Translations under genes and position numbers: made by a program
The notes under the pieces: generated by a model
The model's input: only the letters and a program-made list of their open reading frames with translations
What the model was told of the DNA's origin: nothing
Database searches by the model: none
DNA from: Saccharomyces uvarum
Lineage: Eukaryota > Ascomycota > Saccharomycetes > Saccharomycetales > Saccharomycetaceae
Reading direction: 5' to 3'
NCBI GenBank assembly: GCA_947243795.1
Contig: OX365934.1
Coordinates: 496,001-560,000, forward strand
Length of the DNA: 64,000 nt
Part shown: piece after piece, positions 19,601 to 28,511 of the stretch
Layout of the letters: each line of letters starts with the position of its first letter
Position numbering within the stretch: the first letter of the stretch is position 1

Positions 19601-20140
19601 TCCTCTTCTAGTGGATCCTCTTCCGGTTCTTCAAATTCCGGATCTTCGAATTCCGGATCTAGTTCTAGCTCGAGCAGCTCTTCATCTTCAGGAAACTACC
19701 AAGACGCAGGTACCTTGGAATATTCATCAAAATCTAATTCCAATGTATCTACTTCCAGCAAATCGAAGAAAAAAATTATTGGCTTAGTTGTTGGTGTTGT
19801 TGTTGGAGGATGTTTATATATTTTGTTGATGATTTTCGCTTTCAAGTACTTCATAAAAAGACGCATTCAAAACCAACAAGCTATCAAGAATCCAGAGACT
19901 TCCAGTGTTAGTTCAAGCGAATTTGGTGCCGAGAAGAATTTCAATAATGAAAAGAGAATGAGTGTTCAAGAATCAGTAACACAATCTATGCGAATCCAAA
20001 ACTGGATGGATGATAGTTATTATGGTAACGGGTTGACAAACGATGGCTCGACACCAGCCAGAAACAACACATCAACCTCTATACCAAAAATCTCAAGACC
20101 AATCGCCAGTCAAAACTCCCTAGGTTGGAACGAAGTTTAA
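16655..20140 (+). CDS. MSB2: Signalling mucin and osmosensor Msb2
   Basis: The 1161-residue product is the transmembrane mucin Msb2 (YGR014W, 1306 residues in S. cerevisiae). With Cdc42, Sho1 and Opy2 it feeds the filamentous-growth MAPK pathway that ends in Kss1, encoded in this same window, and the Hog1 branch. Residues 1-22 are a signal peptide. A Ser/Thr-rich domain of some 790 residues follows and is expected to be heavily O-mannosylated. Four 25-residue repeats lie inside it. The Hkr1-Msb2 homology domain begins near 812 (NNWWIPTKLITQ). A Gly/Ser linker leads to a membrane helix at about 1040-1062, then a cytoplasmic tail of about 97 residues. The shorter length fits the variable number of repeats in mucin domains. 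Confidence 0.96.
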   Translation: MQFSFAFLFSTLLMSELLVEASPFDYFFGNGTDASQSQTQSSLTSVVSQDTTTSTTSIASEEASSQTTHSHRSATLVTATISSLPSTWYSADSTSELSASSSTAYAYASDQYTSSSSVDTQPTASAEDSYAAESSTTTSFAASAFDYASDVSSTSVYTVASANPISTAVSSTTTPVEASSTSLTSEIPIITTSTTPSADSDMVSSSDASIMATATSAGNSESFGETSTTVSTPLATSDASTTTPLQSSAVDYSSSASSTVSPSISAVPLQSSTETTSTDSSITMSPSVSTGPLQTTTSSISSTTSLSGAAVPPQTSSSSSFSVVSPSESSIPPQTSSDITSSSDSTMVASSLSATLLQTSSSSSFSVVNPSESSIPLQSSSDITSSYSTIGSYLSTVALQTSSSNTINPSLSATSSSIDTGSSKTSITTSISEALSSFISTTSTAEASQTQLSSTSSLSSVSQISSVTAVLSSSQTATSSSPYTTASTSSTIISSPISSTFSGSSVSTVSQSLTGVQSISSSLSSTIQESVTSSQTSSTTPVLAQASSSISSDFLSQTKQSSSTTPVLAQASSSISSDFLSQTKQSSSTTPILAQTSSSISSDFLSQTKQSSSTTPILAQTSSSISSDYLSKTTKQSSSTTVSQSTTSIGILSQVSQITVTTTSSSLSSSQTSSSLQTATTTASHFSVSSAVESFSESSSAISQQTSETKSSIKLTTSTDYSSQTAATQLPSLSVTESSSSSTSTSLEIVTSAPIQSSEVSSPVLTPSTTSVNEVPANTDVQTSLTMESTTVLQPSVTSSTSTSESSVTSSDNNWWIPTKLITQATEAASSASATTGGTQTMTLPHAIAAATQIAEPEGYSLITIGFKKALNYEFVVSEPKSSAQIFAYLPEALNTPFKDVFTNITVLQIVPLQDDLFSYLVSVAEVYFPTAEIDTLSSLITNTSSSFYTDGMGTAKSMAAMVDPSIPLTGLLQSISSGSTGSSSSGSSSGSSNSGSSNSGSSSSSSSSSSSGNYQDAGTLEYSSKSNSNVSTSSKSKKKIIGLVVGVVVGGCLYILLMIFAFKYFIKRRIQNQQAIKNPETSSVSSSEFGAEKNFNNEKRMSVQESVTQSMRIQNWMDDSYYGNGLTNDGSTPARNNTSTSIPKISRPIASQNSLGWNEV
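18266..18568 (+). repeat. Four tandem 75-bp coding repeats in MSB2
   Basis: Units begin at 18266, 18341, 18416 and 18491. Each encodes 25 residues of the form STTPVLAQASSSISSDFLSQ followed by TKQSS. The first two copies are nearly identical at the DNA level. The third and fourth differ by a few substitutions, and the last carries one extra Thr codon. Recent duplication or gene conversion among the first copies is likely. Confidence 0.9.
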
Positions 20141-20367
20141 AACCAATGCCTATGTCACTTTTCTTCTACTTGCATAACCTTATAAATCTATAACGATACC
20201 TACTTCTTATTTTCATATCTTATGTATAGTCTCCTGTATGGAGACGTTGTTTTAATATTTTTACCCATTCCAAATGCAATTATTCCTTTTATGATGACGA
20301 TACTGAAGCAATACCGAATGCAAAGTCAAAGCATCAATTCAATTGAAGAGCACGTTTAAAAATGAAT

Positions 20368-21357
20368 CTAATGCTCTCTTTCACAGAAAAAGTCTAAAAT
20401 GCATTCAAATGAATTTTCTGAATCCTCCAATAATAAATTGTGCCCAGTGTCAAATTCCTGAACATTGGCGCATGGAAACTTAGCCCTCAAAAGAGAGTAG
20501 TCGCTGTTGATAAAGCTAGATTGCATGCCCTTCATGAACAAAACTTTACGTTCGTTTACTCCCTTTAGAAAGAAATCGTCCTGCATTGATAGGTCTGGCC
20601 ACTTTTTTACTTCATCTAACAAGTGAGGCATACTGGAGAGGGGCATCGAAAAGTTTATATAAGGATCAAATTCTCTACTATCCTGCTGTTGCATATGATG
20701 TGATTGTGCTTGGCAAATATTATTTGATTTTACAGAAAGGAAACCATTGGCAAAGTAGAGAGCTACAGCTCCACCACACTTCCTCTGATTACAGTCTAGA
20801 GTTTTGAATAGTTCGAGAACCTTTTTCTGCCAATTGGGAGAACCCCTTAGAATTTTAACATCTCTACGAATAATCTGCATTATTAGATCATAATTTTGTA
20901 ATATCAAAGGGTCTAATTCTGGAGTTTCGTAAGGCGGTAAATCAATGGATATACATTTTTGTATATTGATACCTTTGAACAAGGTAGTTAATAATGCAAT
21001 TTTCCCGCCCATTGAAAACCCTAAGAGATATATAGGCCTTTCCAAGCCAATATGGGTTCTAATGAAGTTCACCAAATCATTGGTCAATGTAGTATAATCG
21101 TAAGGGGATGCCTTGGGAGAAATGCCGTGGTTTCTTACATCAACACTAAAAATGTCTGCGTCAATCTTTCTTGAAAGGAATTTGTTAAGAGAATGAAACA
21201 TTACATGTGAGCCTAAGAGACCATGGATATTAACAATGGCGGGCTTTTGCTCGAATTTCACAAGTGTTGAAACATTCGACGGCAATCGCGTTCGATGGAA
21301 TGATAGCTCTACAATTCTTTTGTAAGGCAGCACCTTGTTATGTAGTAGTCCTGACAT
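20368..21357 (-). CDS. EAT1: Alpha/beta hydrolase, Eat1-type (YGR015C)
   Basis: The 329-residue product corresponds to YGR015C (328 residues), an alpha/beta-hydrolase of the Eat1 family. Family members make ethyl acetate by transferring the acetyl group of acetyl-CoA to ethanol and are mitochondrial; the activity of the Saccharomyces protein is modest and not fully settled. The oxyanion and nucleophile regions are clear: HGLLGSH at about 50 and the GFSMGG nucleophile elbow at about 110-115. The catalytic His lies in FDTGHNLLLED near 305. I took the ATG at 21355-21357; an upstream ATG would add 19 lysine-rich residues. A family relative, IMO32, lies 19 kb away on the other strand. Confidence 0.9.
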   Translation of the reverse strand: MSGLLHNKVLPYKRIVELSFHRTRLPSNVSTLVKFEQKPAIVNIHGLLGSHVMFHSLNKFLSRKIDADIFSVDVRNHGISPKASPYDYTTLTNDLVNFIRTHIGLERPIYLLGFSMGGKIALLTTLFKGINIQKCISIDLPPYETPELDPLILQNYDLIMQIIRRDVKILRGSPNWQKKVLELFKTLDCNQRKCGGAVALYFANGFLSVKSNNICQAQSHHMQQQDSREFDPYINFSMPLSSMPHLLDEVKKWPDLSMQDDFFLKGVNERKVLFMKGMQSSFINSDYSLLRAKFPCANVQEFDTGHNLLLEDSENSFECILDFFCEREH

Positions 21358-21560
21358 TTGACGATCCTTTTTTCCTAGTTTGTTTTTCTCTTGTAGTTTG
21401 AAATATCTCTTCACCTCTAGGTGAAATAAAAATGGTTTCAGTTGAAAGACGCGCTTTATTATTCACTAGAAGTATGCCTTTGATGATAGGTTGCATACTA
21501 ACATAACATTTACATCTTTTTTGGATAGCATATTGGTATAGAACATCGGCGACTTCCATT

Positions 21561-22133
21561 ATGTCTAGATTAAGAAGATTTAACAGGAAAGTTTTGGGCT
21601 TGAATCCCGGTTACACTTATGAAGCTGAATCAGAACACGATGACATATCCATATTACCGTTAGATACAGAGGAACAAGAGGAACTTATACAAAAATTTGA
21701 GGTCAATGCTCACGTTACAAATAAGATGTACATAAACGTTTTAAGTGTACTTTATTTACTGTATGGGGGATTGCTGATGATATTCGTAAGAAAATCGCGA
21801 GGACATGTTAAATTAGCACTTCTTGCTGGCGCTAATTCCTTAATTTGTTCATGCATTACGCTTAGATATAATATCATAAATGATTACCTTTTATTCAGCA
21901 AATTTAAATTACGAGTGAGTAATTTTTCGATTAACACATTAAACATTGTTTTACTAGTATTTATGGGTTGGATAAGTTTCAATCATGTGATGGAAGATAA
22001 GAAAACGTTGTTCTATTTACAAGTTCCGATGGTTTTATTTTGGGTCGCTGTAATCGTAAAAAGGTGGGCTCAGAATATGGAAGATGAAATTGCGGATCTA
22101 CGACGTCTAAAGTACAAATACAAGAATGCCTAA
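21561..22133 (+). CDS. Multi-pass membrane protein, YGR016W family
   Basis: The 190-residue product matches YGR016W of S. cerevisiae in length and position. The function is unknown to me. After an acidic N-terminus (EQEELIQKFEV) there are about four hydrophobic segments, at about 55-75, 83-103, 118-140 and 148-166, and a short basic tail (RRLKYKYKNA). This suggests a small membrane protein with both ends possibly cytosolic. It is divergent from EAT1 across about 200 bases. Confidence 0.88.
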   Translation: MSRLRRFNRKVLGLNPGYTYEAESEHDDISILPLDTEEQEELIQKFEVNAHVTNKMYINVLSVLYLLYGGLLMIFVRKSRGHVKLALLAGANSLICSCITLRYNIINDYLLFSKFKLRVSNFSINTLNIVLLVFMGWISFNHVMEDKKTLFYLQVPMVLFWVAVIVKRWAQNMEDEIADLRRLKYKYKNA

Positions 22134-23043
22134 TCTCATCTCCAGAATATATTGTCACAATAATCGCTTGTTTACCTCTTTGGAAATATTCATTGCTCAC
22201 ATAACATATTGAATATAAAGGAGCACTTCTCATCACTCGACTGTAAGGACCACAACAAGAGCCCGTTATTTGTATTAATCGGGTAGACAAGAACTACCAT
22301 AATGAGGAAAGGGCTTGCTCAAGTATACCTTTATATAATTGAAATCCACACAATGTACATCATCACCAGGGTGCCTGCTTGAACACGCAGTAACAGACTG
22401 AGATTATATGTAAAACACAAGGAAAAGCTCTCAGAACATACATAAGTAGGATCATGATAATACCTCTACACTCTCACCCAAATATACCTATATAGTAGAT
22501 TCTCGCATTTGATTAAACTAATTCTATGTTCTCGTAAAAGCTATTCTCAGCAAGATATGAGTTTCTACCATTATCAAATAAGCAACCACTCAAGAAACTA
22601 ATAAAAGGGCTTCAGTGAATCATCACGAGAGCTGCAAGATACGCGTGTTGTAAAGGGTGTCAGAAAGTTTGGATAATGACAGCAGTGACTTTTACTATGA
22701 TCAGAGAGGAATGTTAAATGGTATTAGTGACGCATTACAATGCTAATCTCTTCGTGATGTTCCGTTCATTTCCGCGGAGTTTACTGTGAAAAGGCTTTTT
22801 TTCCCGAAACTTGTGGAAAACAATTGATGAATGAGAAATTTTGAATAAAATAAAGGCAGTAATCTCCCAGTTTAGGTTGCTCTCACAACCCAAGATCGTT
22901 TGCAAGAAATAAGAGAGCCGAGCGAAGTGCTGCATATTTCCGCACATAATATCCAAGAACGTTTCAGCAGGCAAAAGGGGTTGTCTTGCAGACAAATTGA
23001 GATCAAAAAATAAAATAAAAATAAGGTATTGAAGATAGAAATA
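22134..23043. other. Long intergenic YGR016W-YGR017W
   Basis: About 910 bases lie between two plus-strand genes. I find no tRNA boxes, no LTR end sequences and no convincing small gene. A run of A/T-rich, purine-rich sequence (AAAATAAAATAAAAATAAGG) precedes the YGR017W start. Confidence 0.45.
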
Positions 23044-23937
23044 ATGTCGCATGAAATGGCACCGTGGGTCCCCATGTTTATTCAGTCATGTAAAAACAAC
23101 ACTGAGCCATTCGTACCATTCCAATTTGCTACTGTGGATAAGCTAACCAACAAGCCACGCTGTAGAACGGTAGTGTTCAGAGATTTTTTGTTCCACGATA
23201 AAAGAACTAACGTTCTGACCTTTAATACTGATATGAGGAGTTCTAAGATAACGGAATCATTCGTAGCACCAAACTCGAGTAATTCTTGTGGCAACCAAAG
23301 ATGCGAGACTCCATTTTTCGAAGTGTGTGTCTATTTCCCAGAAACTTGGGAACAATATCGGTTCAGTGGTCAAAGCTTTATATTATCTAGGCAGTTCAAA
23401 GAAATACCGGATGAAATTGTTTCCAAATATGAAATTTTTTCACCGCGGTTTTCAGAAGCAAGTGACAATAGTACTGATGAAGACATAGATACTTCAATTA
23501 ACGACGACAACGATAAAAATAATGACGCCGACGATCATAACATTAACGACGATAACAAACTTATAGAAACAACAGACGACGACGACGACGGACATCATGA
23601 GGATGAGGATGCTCAACCACAACCACAGGAATGGGATGCAGAACTACTAAGACAATGGTCCTCTCTATCCAGACATACAAAATCATTATATAGAAAGCCA
23701 GCGCCGGGCCAAAAGCTTACCTCTGAAACCAGCAAACAGTTAGACAAGCTTCATAGGGGAGTTGACGGCGCTAAAGAAGATGTGGGTTTGGAAAATTTTG
23801 GTATAATTTGTCTTTGTATTGACACTGTTGATTATTTGAATCTGAAAGAGGGAAGAGGTGGCGAAAGATGGATTTTCCAGAAGACTGACGGTAAGGACGA
23901 AGAGGATCTGTGGGAGGAACAAGAAGTGTGTCCATGA
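23044..23937 (+). CDS. FMN-binding split-barrel protein, YGR017W family
   Basis: The 297-residue product matches YGR017W, a pyridoxamine-phosphate-oxidase-like protein (Alr4036 type) of unknown role. The N-terminal half begins MSHEMAPWVPMF and contains CRTVVFRDFLF and NVLTFNTDMRSSK, typical of the FMN-binding split barrel in which the Arg and Ser/Lys contact the flavin phosphate. An acidic, Asn/Asp-rich insertion at about 140-200 is low-complexity and shorter than in S. cerevisiae. The C-terminal part (AELLRQWSSLSRHTKSLYRK, WIFQKTDG) is the conserved dimerisation end. I chose the ATG at 23044; the frame runs five codons further upstream to another ATG not used in S. cerevisiae. Confidence 0.92.
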   Translation: MSHEMAPWVPMFIQSCKNNTEPFVPFQFATVDKLTNKPRCRTVVFRDFLFHDKRTNVLTFNTDMRSSKITESFVAPNSSNSCGNQRCETPFFEVCVYFPETWEQYRFSGQSFILSRQFKEIPDEIVSKYEIFSPRFSEASDNSTDEDIDTSINDDNDKNNDADDHNINDDNKLIETTDDDDDGHHEDEDAQPQPQEWDAELLRQWSSLSRHTKSLYRKPAPGQKLTSETSKQLDKLHRGVDGAKEDVGLENFGIICLCIDTVDYLNLKEGRGGERWIFQKTDGKDEEDLWEEQEVCP

Positions 23938-24101
23938 GCAGTAATACTTCATTTGTTGCTAGAACGGTGTGGCCTACTCTTGTATTCGCGCTATCTCGAT
24001 TTCTACCTATATAGTTAATCTGTACTAATGCAATCTTTCCAAACATCTCAATCCTCATAGCGATACTATTATCAGTGTCGGCGGTTTTCCTACGCCTTGA
24101 G

Positions 24102-24120
24102 AAAAGCCGCGGGCGGGATT
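24102..24120 (+). promoter_or_regulatory. UAS-GABA-like element of UGA1
   Basis: The CG-rich stretch AAAAGCCGCGGGCGGGATT lies about 360 bases upstream of the UGA1 ATG. It has the size (19 bases) and the CCGCGGGCGG core described for the GABA-responsive UAS bound by the Zn-cluster factors Uga3 and Dal81. The identity rests on remembered descriptions of the S. cerevisiae element. Confidence 0.7.
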
Positions 24121-24352
24121 CTTGGGGCAATGGCACACCCGCAGTTAATCTAATCAAGAGGCGCTCAAGAAAGAGATAGACGATAGAACAATGATTGAGC
24201 GGCAAAGATAGCTATCTATTGGTGCGGTGATTAGGTATAGCTTGCTGTCAGTAGTATAAGCAAGTGCCAGCTCCCTTTGTCATGAAAAAAATAAGCGAGT
24301 AATCTCGCGGGATGTAATGATTTAAGGGAATGTAAATTCAAGAATATACTTA

Positions 24353-24360
24353 TATATAAG
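24353..24360 (+). promoter_or_regulatory. TATA box of UGA1
   Basis: TATATAAG sits about 120 bases upstream of the UGA1 start, a normal distance for an inducible yeast promoter. Confidence 0.6.
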
Positions 24361-24476
24361 GGTTTTTATAAACTTGATAGTCACAAGTTCATTCTTTTCT
24401 CTTTCATTTCTGTTTTGTTTTTTTGCAAACAGAAGGTATAACCAAGATACCATTCAATAAGAATAAAACTAAAGCA

Positions 24477-25892
24477 ATGTCCATTTGTGAACAATACTAT
24501 CCAGAAGAACCCGCCAAGCCAACGATCAAGACCGATTCTATTCCTGGTCCTGAGTCTCAAAAGCAGTTGAAAGAACTAGGTAAGGTTTTTGATACAAGAC
24601 CAGCATATTTCTTAGCAGATTATGAGAAATCCTTGGGCAACTATATCGCTGATGTAGATGGCAATACTTATTTGGATTTATATGCACAAATCTCATCCAT
24701 CGCACTAGGTTATAACAACCCTGCCTTAATCAAGGCAGCACAATCACCAGAAATGATCCGTGCTTTGGTTGACCGTCCTGCCCTGGGAAATTTCCCATCA
24801 AAGGATTTAGACAAGATATTAAAGCAAATTTTGAAATCCGCGCCAAAAGGTCAAGACCATGTTTGGTCGGGACTCTCTGGTGCAGATGCCAACGAATTGG
24901 CATTTAAGGCTGCCTTTATCTATTACCGTGCCAAGCAAAGGGGTTTTGATGCTGATTTTTCTGAACAAGATAATGTATCCGTCATGGAAAATAGCGCTCC
25001 TGGTGCTCCTCAACTTGCTGTCCTGTCATTCAAGAAAGCCTTCCATGGTAGACTATTTGCTTCTGGGTCCACCACTTGTTCTAAACCAATTCACAAGCTA
25101 GATTTCCCAGCTTTCCACTGGCCTCATGCCGAATATCCATCTTACAAGTTTCCATTAGAAGATAATGCAGATGAAAACCGTAAGGAAGATGACCGTTGCT
25201 TGGCACTGGTCGAAGAATTAATCAAGACCTGGTCTATCCCAGTGGCAGCCTTAATTGTCGAGCCAATTCAATCTGAAGGTGGTGACAACCACGCCTCCAA
25301 GTATTTCTTACAAAAGTTAAGAGACGTTACTTTGAAACACAATGTTGTCTACATCATAGATGAAGTGCAAACAGGTGTTGGGGCCACTGGTAAACTATGG
25401 TGCCATGAATACGCTGATATCCAACCACCTGTGGATTTGGTGACATTTTCGAAGAAATTCCAAAGTGCAGGATATTTCTTCCATGACCCCAAATTCATTC
25501 CAAACAGGGCATACAGACAATTCAACACATGGTGTGGTGAACCCGCCAGAATGATCATTGCTGGTGCCATTGGACAAGAAATCTCCGACAAGAAGTTGAC
25601 TGAGCAGTGCACAAGAGTGGGTAATTACCTATTCAAAAAATTGGAGGATTTGCAAAAAAAATATCCTGAAAACTTCCAAAGCTTGAGAGGCAAAGACAGG
25701 GGCACATTCATTGCATGGGATTTACCTACTGGTGAAAAGAGAGATTTGCTATTGAAGAAGTTGAAGTCGAATGGTTGTAACGTGGGTGGGTGTGCAGTCA
25801 ATGCAGTGAGATTGAGACCTTCATTAACATTCGAGGAGAAACATGCCGATATTTTTATTGAAGCGTTGACCAAATCCGTCAATGAGTTATGA
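24477..25892 (+). CDS. UGA1: GABA transaminase Uga1
   Basis: The 471-residue enzyme has the same length as S. cerevisiae Uga1 (YGR019W). It transfers the amino group of 4-aminobutyrate to 2-oxoglutarate, giving succinate semialdehyde and glutamate, the entry step of GABA use as nitrogen source. It is a class III PLP aminotransferase. The cofactor-binding Asp lies in IIDEVQTGVGATG near 294, and the Schiff-base lysine in LVTFSKKFQSAGYF near 325. I chose the ATG at 24477 (MSICEQYYPEEP); upstream codons in the same frame begin at a TTG and are leader. Regulation by GABA is supported by the upstream UAS-like element. Confidence 0.97.
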   Translation: MSICEQYYPEEPAKPTIKTDSIPGPESQKQLKELGKVFDTRPAYFLADYEKSLGNYIADVDGNTYLDLYAQISSIALGYNNPALIKAAQSPEMIRALVDRPALGNFPSKDLDKILKQILKSAPKGQDHVWSGLSGADANELAFKAAFIYYRAKQRGFDADFSEQDNVSVMENSAPGAPQLAVLSFKKAFHGRLFASGSTTCSKPIHKLDFPAFHWPHAEYPSYKFPLEDNADENRKEDDRCLALVEELIKTWSIPVAALIVEPIQSEGGDNHASKYFLQKLRDVTLKHNVVYIIDEVQTGVGATGKLWCHEYADIQPPVDLVTFSKKFQSAGYFFHDPKFIPNRAYRQFNTWCGEPARMIIAGAIGQEISDKKLTEQCTRVGNYLFKKLEDLQKKYPENFQSLRGKDRGTFIAWDLPTGEKRDLLLKKLKSNGCNVGGCAVNAVRLRPSLTFEEKHADIFIEALTKSVNEL

Positions 25893-26205
25893 TTGTATAT
25901 TAGTGAGGTCACGCCACGCTTACTTTCTGACCTCTATATGTATGTTTTATTTGAAATAATTTTTTATAAAAAAAAAAAGTTCTCTATTAATAATGACCAG
26001 GCAATTTTATGGATATGGGCGGGTATTCACAATGGGAAAAAAGAAGGTTTCGAGAATTTTAGTAGAATCGTGTGGAAAAAAAAAAAAATTATTTTTTTAT
26101 CTGAACCTTAATATATCATTATGAGTATATATATTTTACATACGCAATAACAATGGCGCCCTCCTCCCGCCACCACCTGTTATCAGTGAATGTGTTTGTA
26201 TTTGC

Positions 26206-26562
26206 TTACTCACCAAACAATTTTCTGACTCTTTTCAACACAGAGTCCTTTTCAGGATCGTAAGGATGGTCCTTGGAAGGGATTTCCAAGATAGCAGGGA
26301 ATGCATTGGTGAAGGAGTCCACTCTTGCTCTTATGTTTTCCGCGATATGCTGATTGATCAAAAGAATAGCAATGTCGTCTCTTTGTTCAGTGAAGTGATC
26401 AAACTTGTCAGCGATCTCCTCCTTGGTAGTTTTACCTTCTTGGTAAACAAAGAAGTTCTTTTCTTGAGTTTCAGGAGAGATTTGTCCAATACCAGCTAAC
26501 AATAAACCGGTTGTTGTATCCTCGTCAGCTATCACAGCTATAAGAGTACGTTTCTCAGCCAT
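26206..26562 (-). CDS. VMA7: V-ATPase V1 subunit F (Vma7)
   Basis: The 118-residue product is identical in length to Vma7 (YGR020C), subunit F of the peripheral V1 sector of the vacuolar proton ATPase. It forms part of the central rotor with subunit D. The family signatures [19 protein letters not shown] at the N-terminus and [15 protein letters not shown] in the middle are intact. It is divergent from DPC29, with a long T-tract between the two starts. Confidence 0.97.
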   Translation of the reverse strand: MAEKRTLIAVIADEDTTTGLLLAGIGQISPETQEKNFFVYQEGKTTKEEIADKFDHFTEQRDDIAILLINQHIAENIRARVDSFTNAFPAILEIPSKDHPYDPEKDSVLKRVRKLFGE

Positions 26563-26697
26563 AACTTAGTCACTATGCGTAAATGGGATTGGGTATGGAT
26601 ATGGATGTGAGATCCTCTATTTTCCTACCTTTTGGTCTATGTAGTATCACTATCAAGTGTTTGCAATTGACGTTGGTTTTCCTGATATCGTTCGCCT

Positions 26698-26720
26698 TTA
26701 TTTTTTTTTTTTTTTTTTTC
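26698..26720. repeat. Poly(dA:dT) tract in VMA7/DPC29 divergent promoter
   Basis: A nearly uninterrupted run of about 20 T lies midway between the divergent VMA7 and DPC29 starts. Such tracts exclude nucleosomes in yeast promoters. Confidence 0.8.
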
Positions 26721-26851
26721 CTTTTTCTTCCCTTTACCGGCATAAGCGCAACGAAATTTTCCAGTACGCATGTTGGTAAGTTTCACCAGCAATAAGGGGA
26801 AAGACAATGGTACAGCTGGGAACATAGCACAAACCCATTGGAAACGACAAA

Positions 26852-27727
26852 ATGTTGGTGAGAAATAGATGCTTAAGCAGGCTCTTCAACGCGTATCGAT
26901 CGTTCAGTGCCCTGAACTCTCCGGTTAGTTCGGGTCACAACAAGTGGTCTTCTATCAAGCACGGTAAAGCCAAGAATGATGCGGAACGGAATAAGATCAA
27001 CAACAAGTTTGCCAACCAGATAGCCATGTCTGTCAAGTTGGGCAACGGCGTCACCGACCCGACCATGAACATCCGACTCGCCACCAGTATAGAGCTAGCC
27101 AACAAAAGCAACGTTAGCAAGAAGGTGATTGAGAATGCCATCCGGAAGGGCTCAGGAAGCAGTGGTTCGGGTAAAGAAGTGAACGCGTCTGAACTATGTG
27201 TGTACGAAGGGATGGGGCCCGGCGGGGTGGCCGTCGTGGTGGAGGCGCTCACGGACAACAAGAACAGAACGATAGGGCTAATAAGAAGCGCGTTTAACAA
27301 ATCCAGCGGGTCCATCACCCCGACACTGTTCTTCTTTGACAAGAAGGGATACGTGACAGTGACACCCCCGGATGAACTGGACACGGAGGACAAGGTGCTG
27401 GAAAGGGTGCTGGAGATCCAGGGCATCGAAGACATTGCGCCCGTGGAGGAGGAGGACCCAGAAGAGGCAGAGGCCGACGCTGAAACCGAGCCCTCGAGCC
27501 CCACGTACGAGGCGGTGACAGAGCCTGCAGACACCAACAAGGTAGCGGCCTTGCTCAAGGACCAAGGCTTCCGCATCAGAGACCTGGGCATCGGCTACAA
27601 CGCTAAGCCGGACATGGCAGTCGCCGTGCAAGGCGACGACGCGCTCGAGAAACTGCAGAAGCTGACCGCTGCGCTCGAAGACATCGACGAGGTGACGTCG
27701 CTGTACACCAACGCCAGCAACGCCTGA
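26852..27727 (+). CDS. DPC29: Mitochondrial TACO1/YebC-family protein Dpc29
   Basis: The 291-residue product matches Dpc29 (YGR021W, 290 residues), a mitochondrial member of the YebC/TACO1 family linked to post-initiation mitochondrial translation. Residues 1-27 are basic and Ser-rich, a likely presequence. The family hallmark SGHNKWSSIKHGKAKNDAER follows at once, then the RKGSGSSGSG loop, the ELCVYEGMGPGGVAVVVEAL stretch and an acidic segment near 200-215. The gene is strongly GC-biased against its neighbours, so several long antisense frames appear; they lack any similarity I recognise and are left out. Confidence 0.95.
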   Translation: MLVRNRCLSRLFNAYRSFSALNSPVSSGHNKWSSIKHGKAKNDAERNKINNKFANQIAMSVKLGNGVTDPTMNIRLATSIELANKSNVSKKVIENAIRKGSGSSGSGKEVNASELCVYEGMGPGGVAVVVEALTDNKNRTIGLIRSAFNKSSGSITPTLFFFDKKGYVTVTPPDELDTEDKVLERVLEIQGIEDIAPVEEEDPEEAEADAETEPSSPTYEAVTEPADTNKVAALLKDQGFRIRDLGIGYNAKPDMAVAVQGDDALEKLQKLTAALEDIDEVTSLYTNASNA

Positions 27728-27820
27728 AGTAAGCAGGCCAGCCTGTAAATAGACACTCGTACAAGCAAGCACATGTATATAGCAAACAAGTGATAGCACT
27801 AAACACTATTCTTAAAAGCA

Positions 27821-27821
27821 G

Positions 27822-27851
<30 letters not shown>
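27821..27851. repeat. (CAA)n microsatellite
   Basis: About ten CAA triplets in tandem lie 100 bases downstream of the DPC29 stop. They are outside any coding region I can support. Confidence 0.9.
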
Positions 27852-27852
<1 letters not shown>

Positions 27853-28511
27853 CACGGCACAGATAGGTAAATAGTGCAACGGACGTCAACGGGTGCCTGC
27901 TGCGGCCTGGCGGGGGGAGGGGGGTCGCTGCGAACCCGCGCAGACGGAGACGCAGCGAGGATCTGTCTCTACTGCGCAGAGGCTAGGGAGGCCTGAGTCC
28001 GAACCGGCTCCTCCCCCCCTCTCAAACCGCACCAGCATGCGCAAAAAACGTATCTCACATCTTTAAGACGCCTCATTTCCTTTGGTGCCTGTTCTGCCCA
28101 CTATGGTCAAGGAGTCCTCTAGTGCTTGTTTCTGGTCCCCCCAGCTGACAACATCTGTTTTTTTTTTTCTTCTTTTTCTTCTTTCTTGGGGTTCTCGAAG
28201 ACGGTAGATCGAGCTTTTCAGTTTTTGCTGTTTCGGGTAGATCAGCGTAGGACAGAAAGTGCAGATGGAAAATGAAGGATAACTTGTTATTTACTATAAA
28301 TACCTTTTTACTCTTATTGGGAGGCCACGCCGTAGTAGGAATCCATTAGGGCCGGGATTATTGGGACCCATTGCCATTGTATTTTCGTTTGCTTTACTTC
28401 ATTTAACTTCATTTCATTTCTGTTCCGGTTTGTTTCTCGTTTCCCCTTTTCACTTGCTTACAATCAGCATAGTAAAAGAATCCTATTGGTAATCATATAC
28501 GCAGTCGAAGC
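27852..28511. other. MTL1 promoter region with GC-rich block
   Basis: From about 27890 to 28035 the sequence is unusually GC-rich for yeast intergenic DNA, with G-runs at 27911-27925 and a C-run at about 28011-28018. After it comes normal AT-rich promoter DNA, with CTATAAATACC at about 28296 as a possible TATA box for MTL1. No gene is seen. Confidence 0.5.

Noticed and set aside
26935-27591. Long Ser-rich antisense frame in DPC29
   Set aside because: It is caused by the GC bias of DPC29 codons. The sense gene has clear TACO1 family motifs and the antisense has none.
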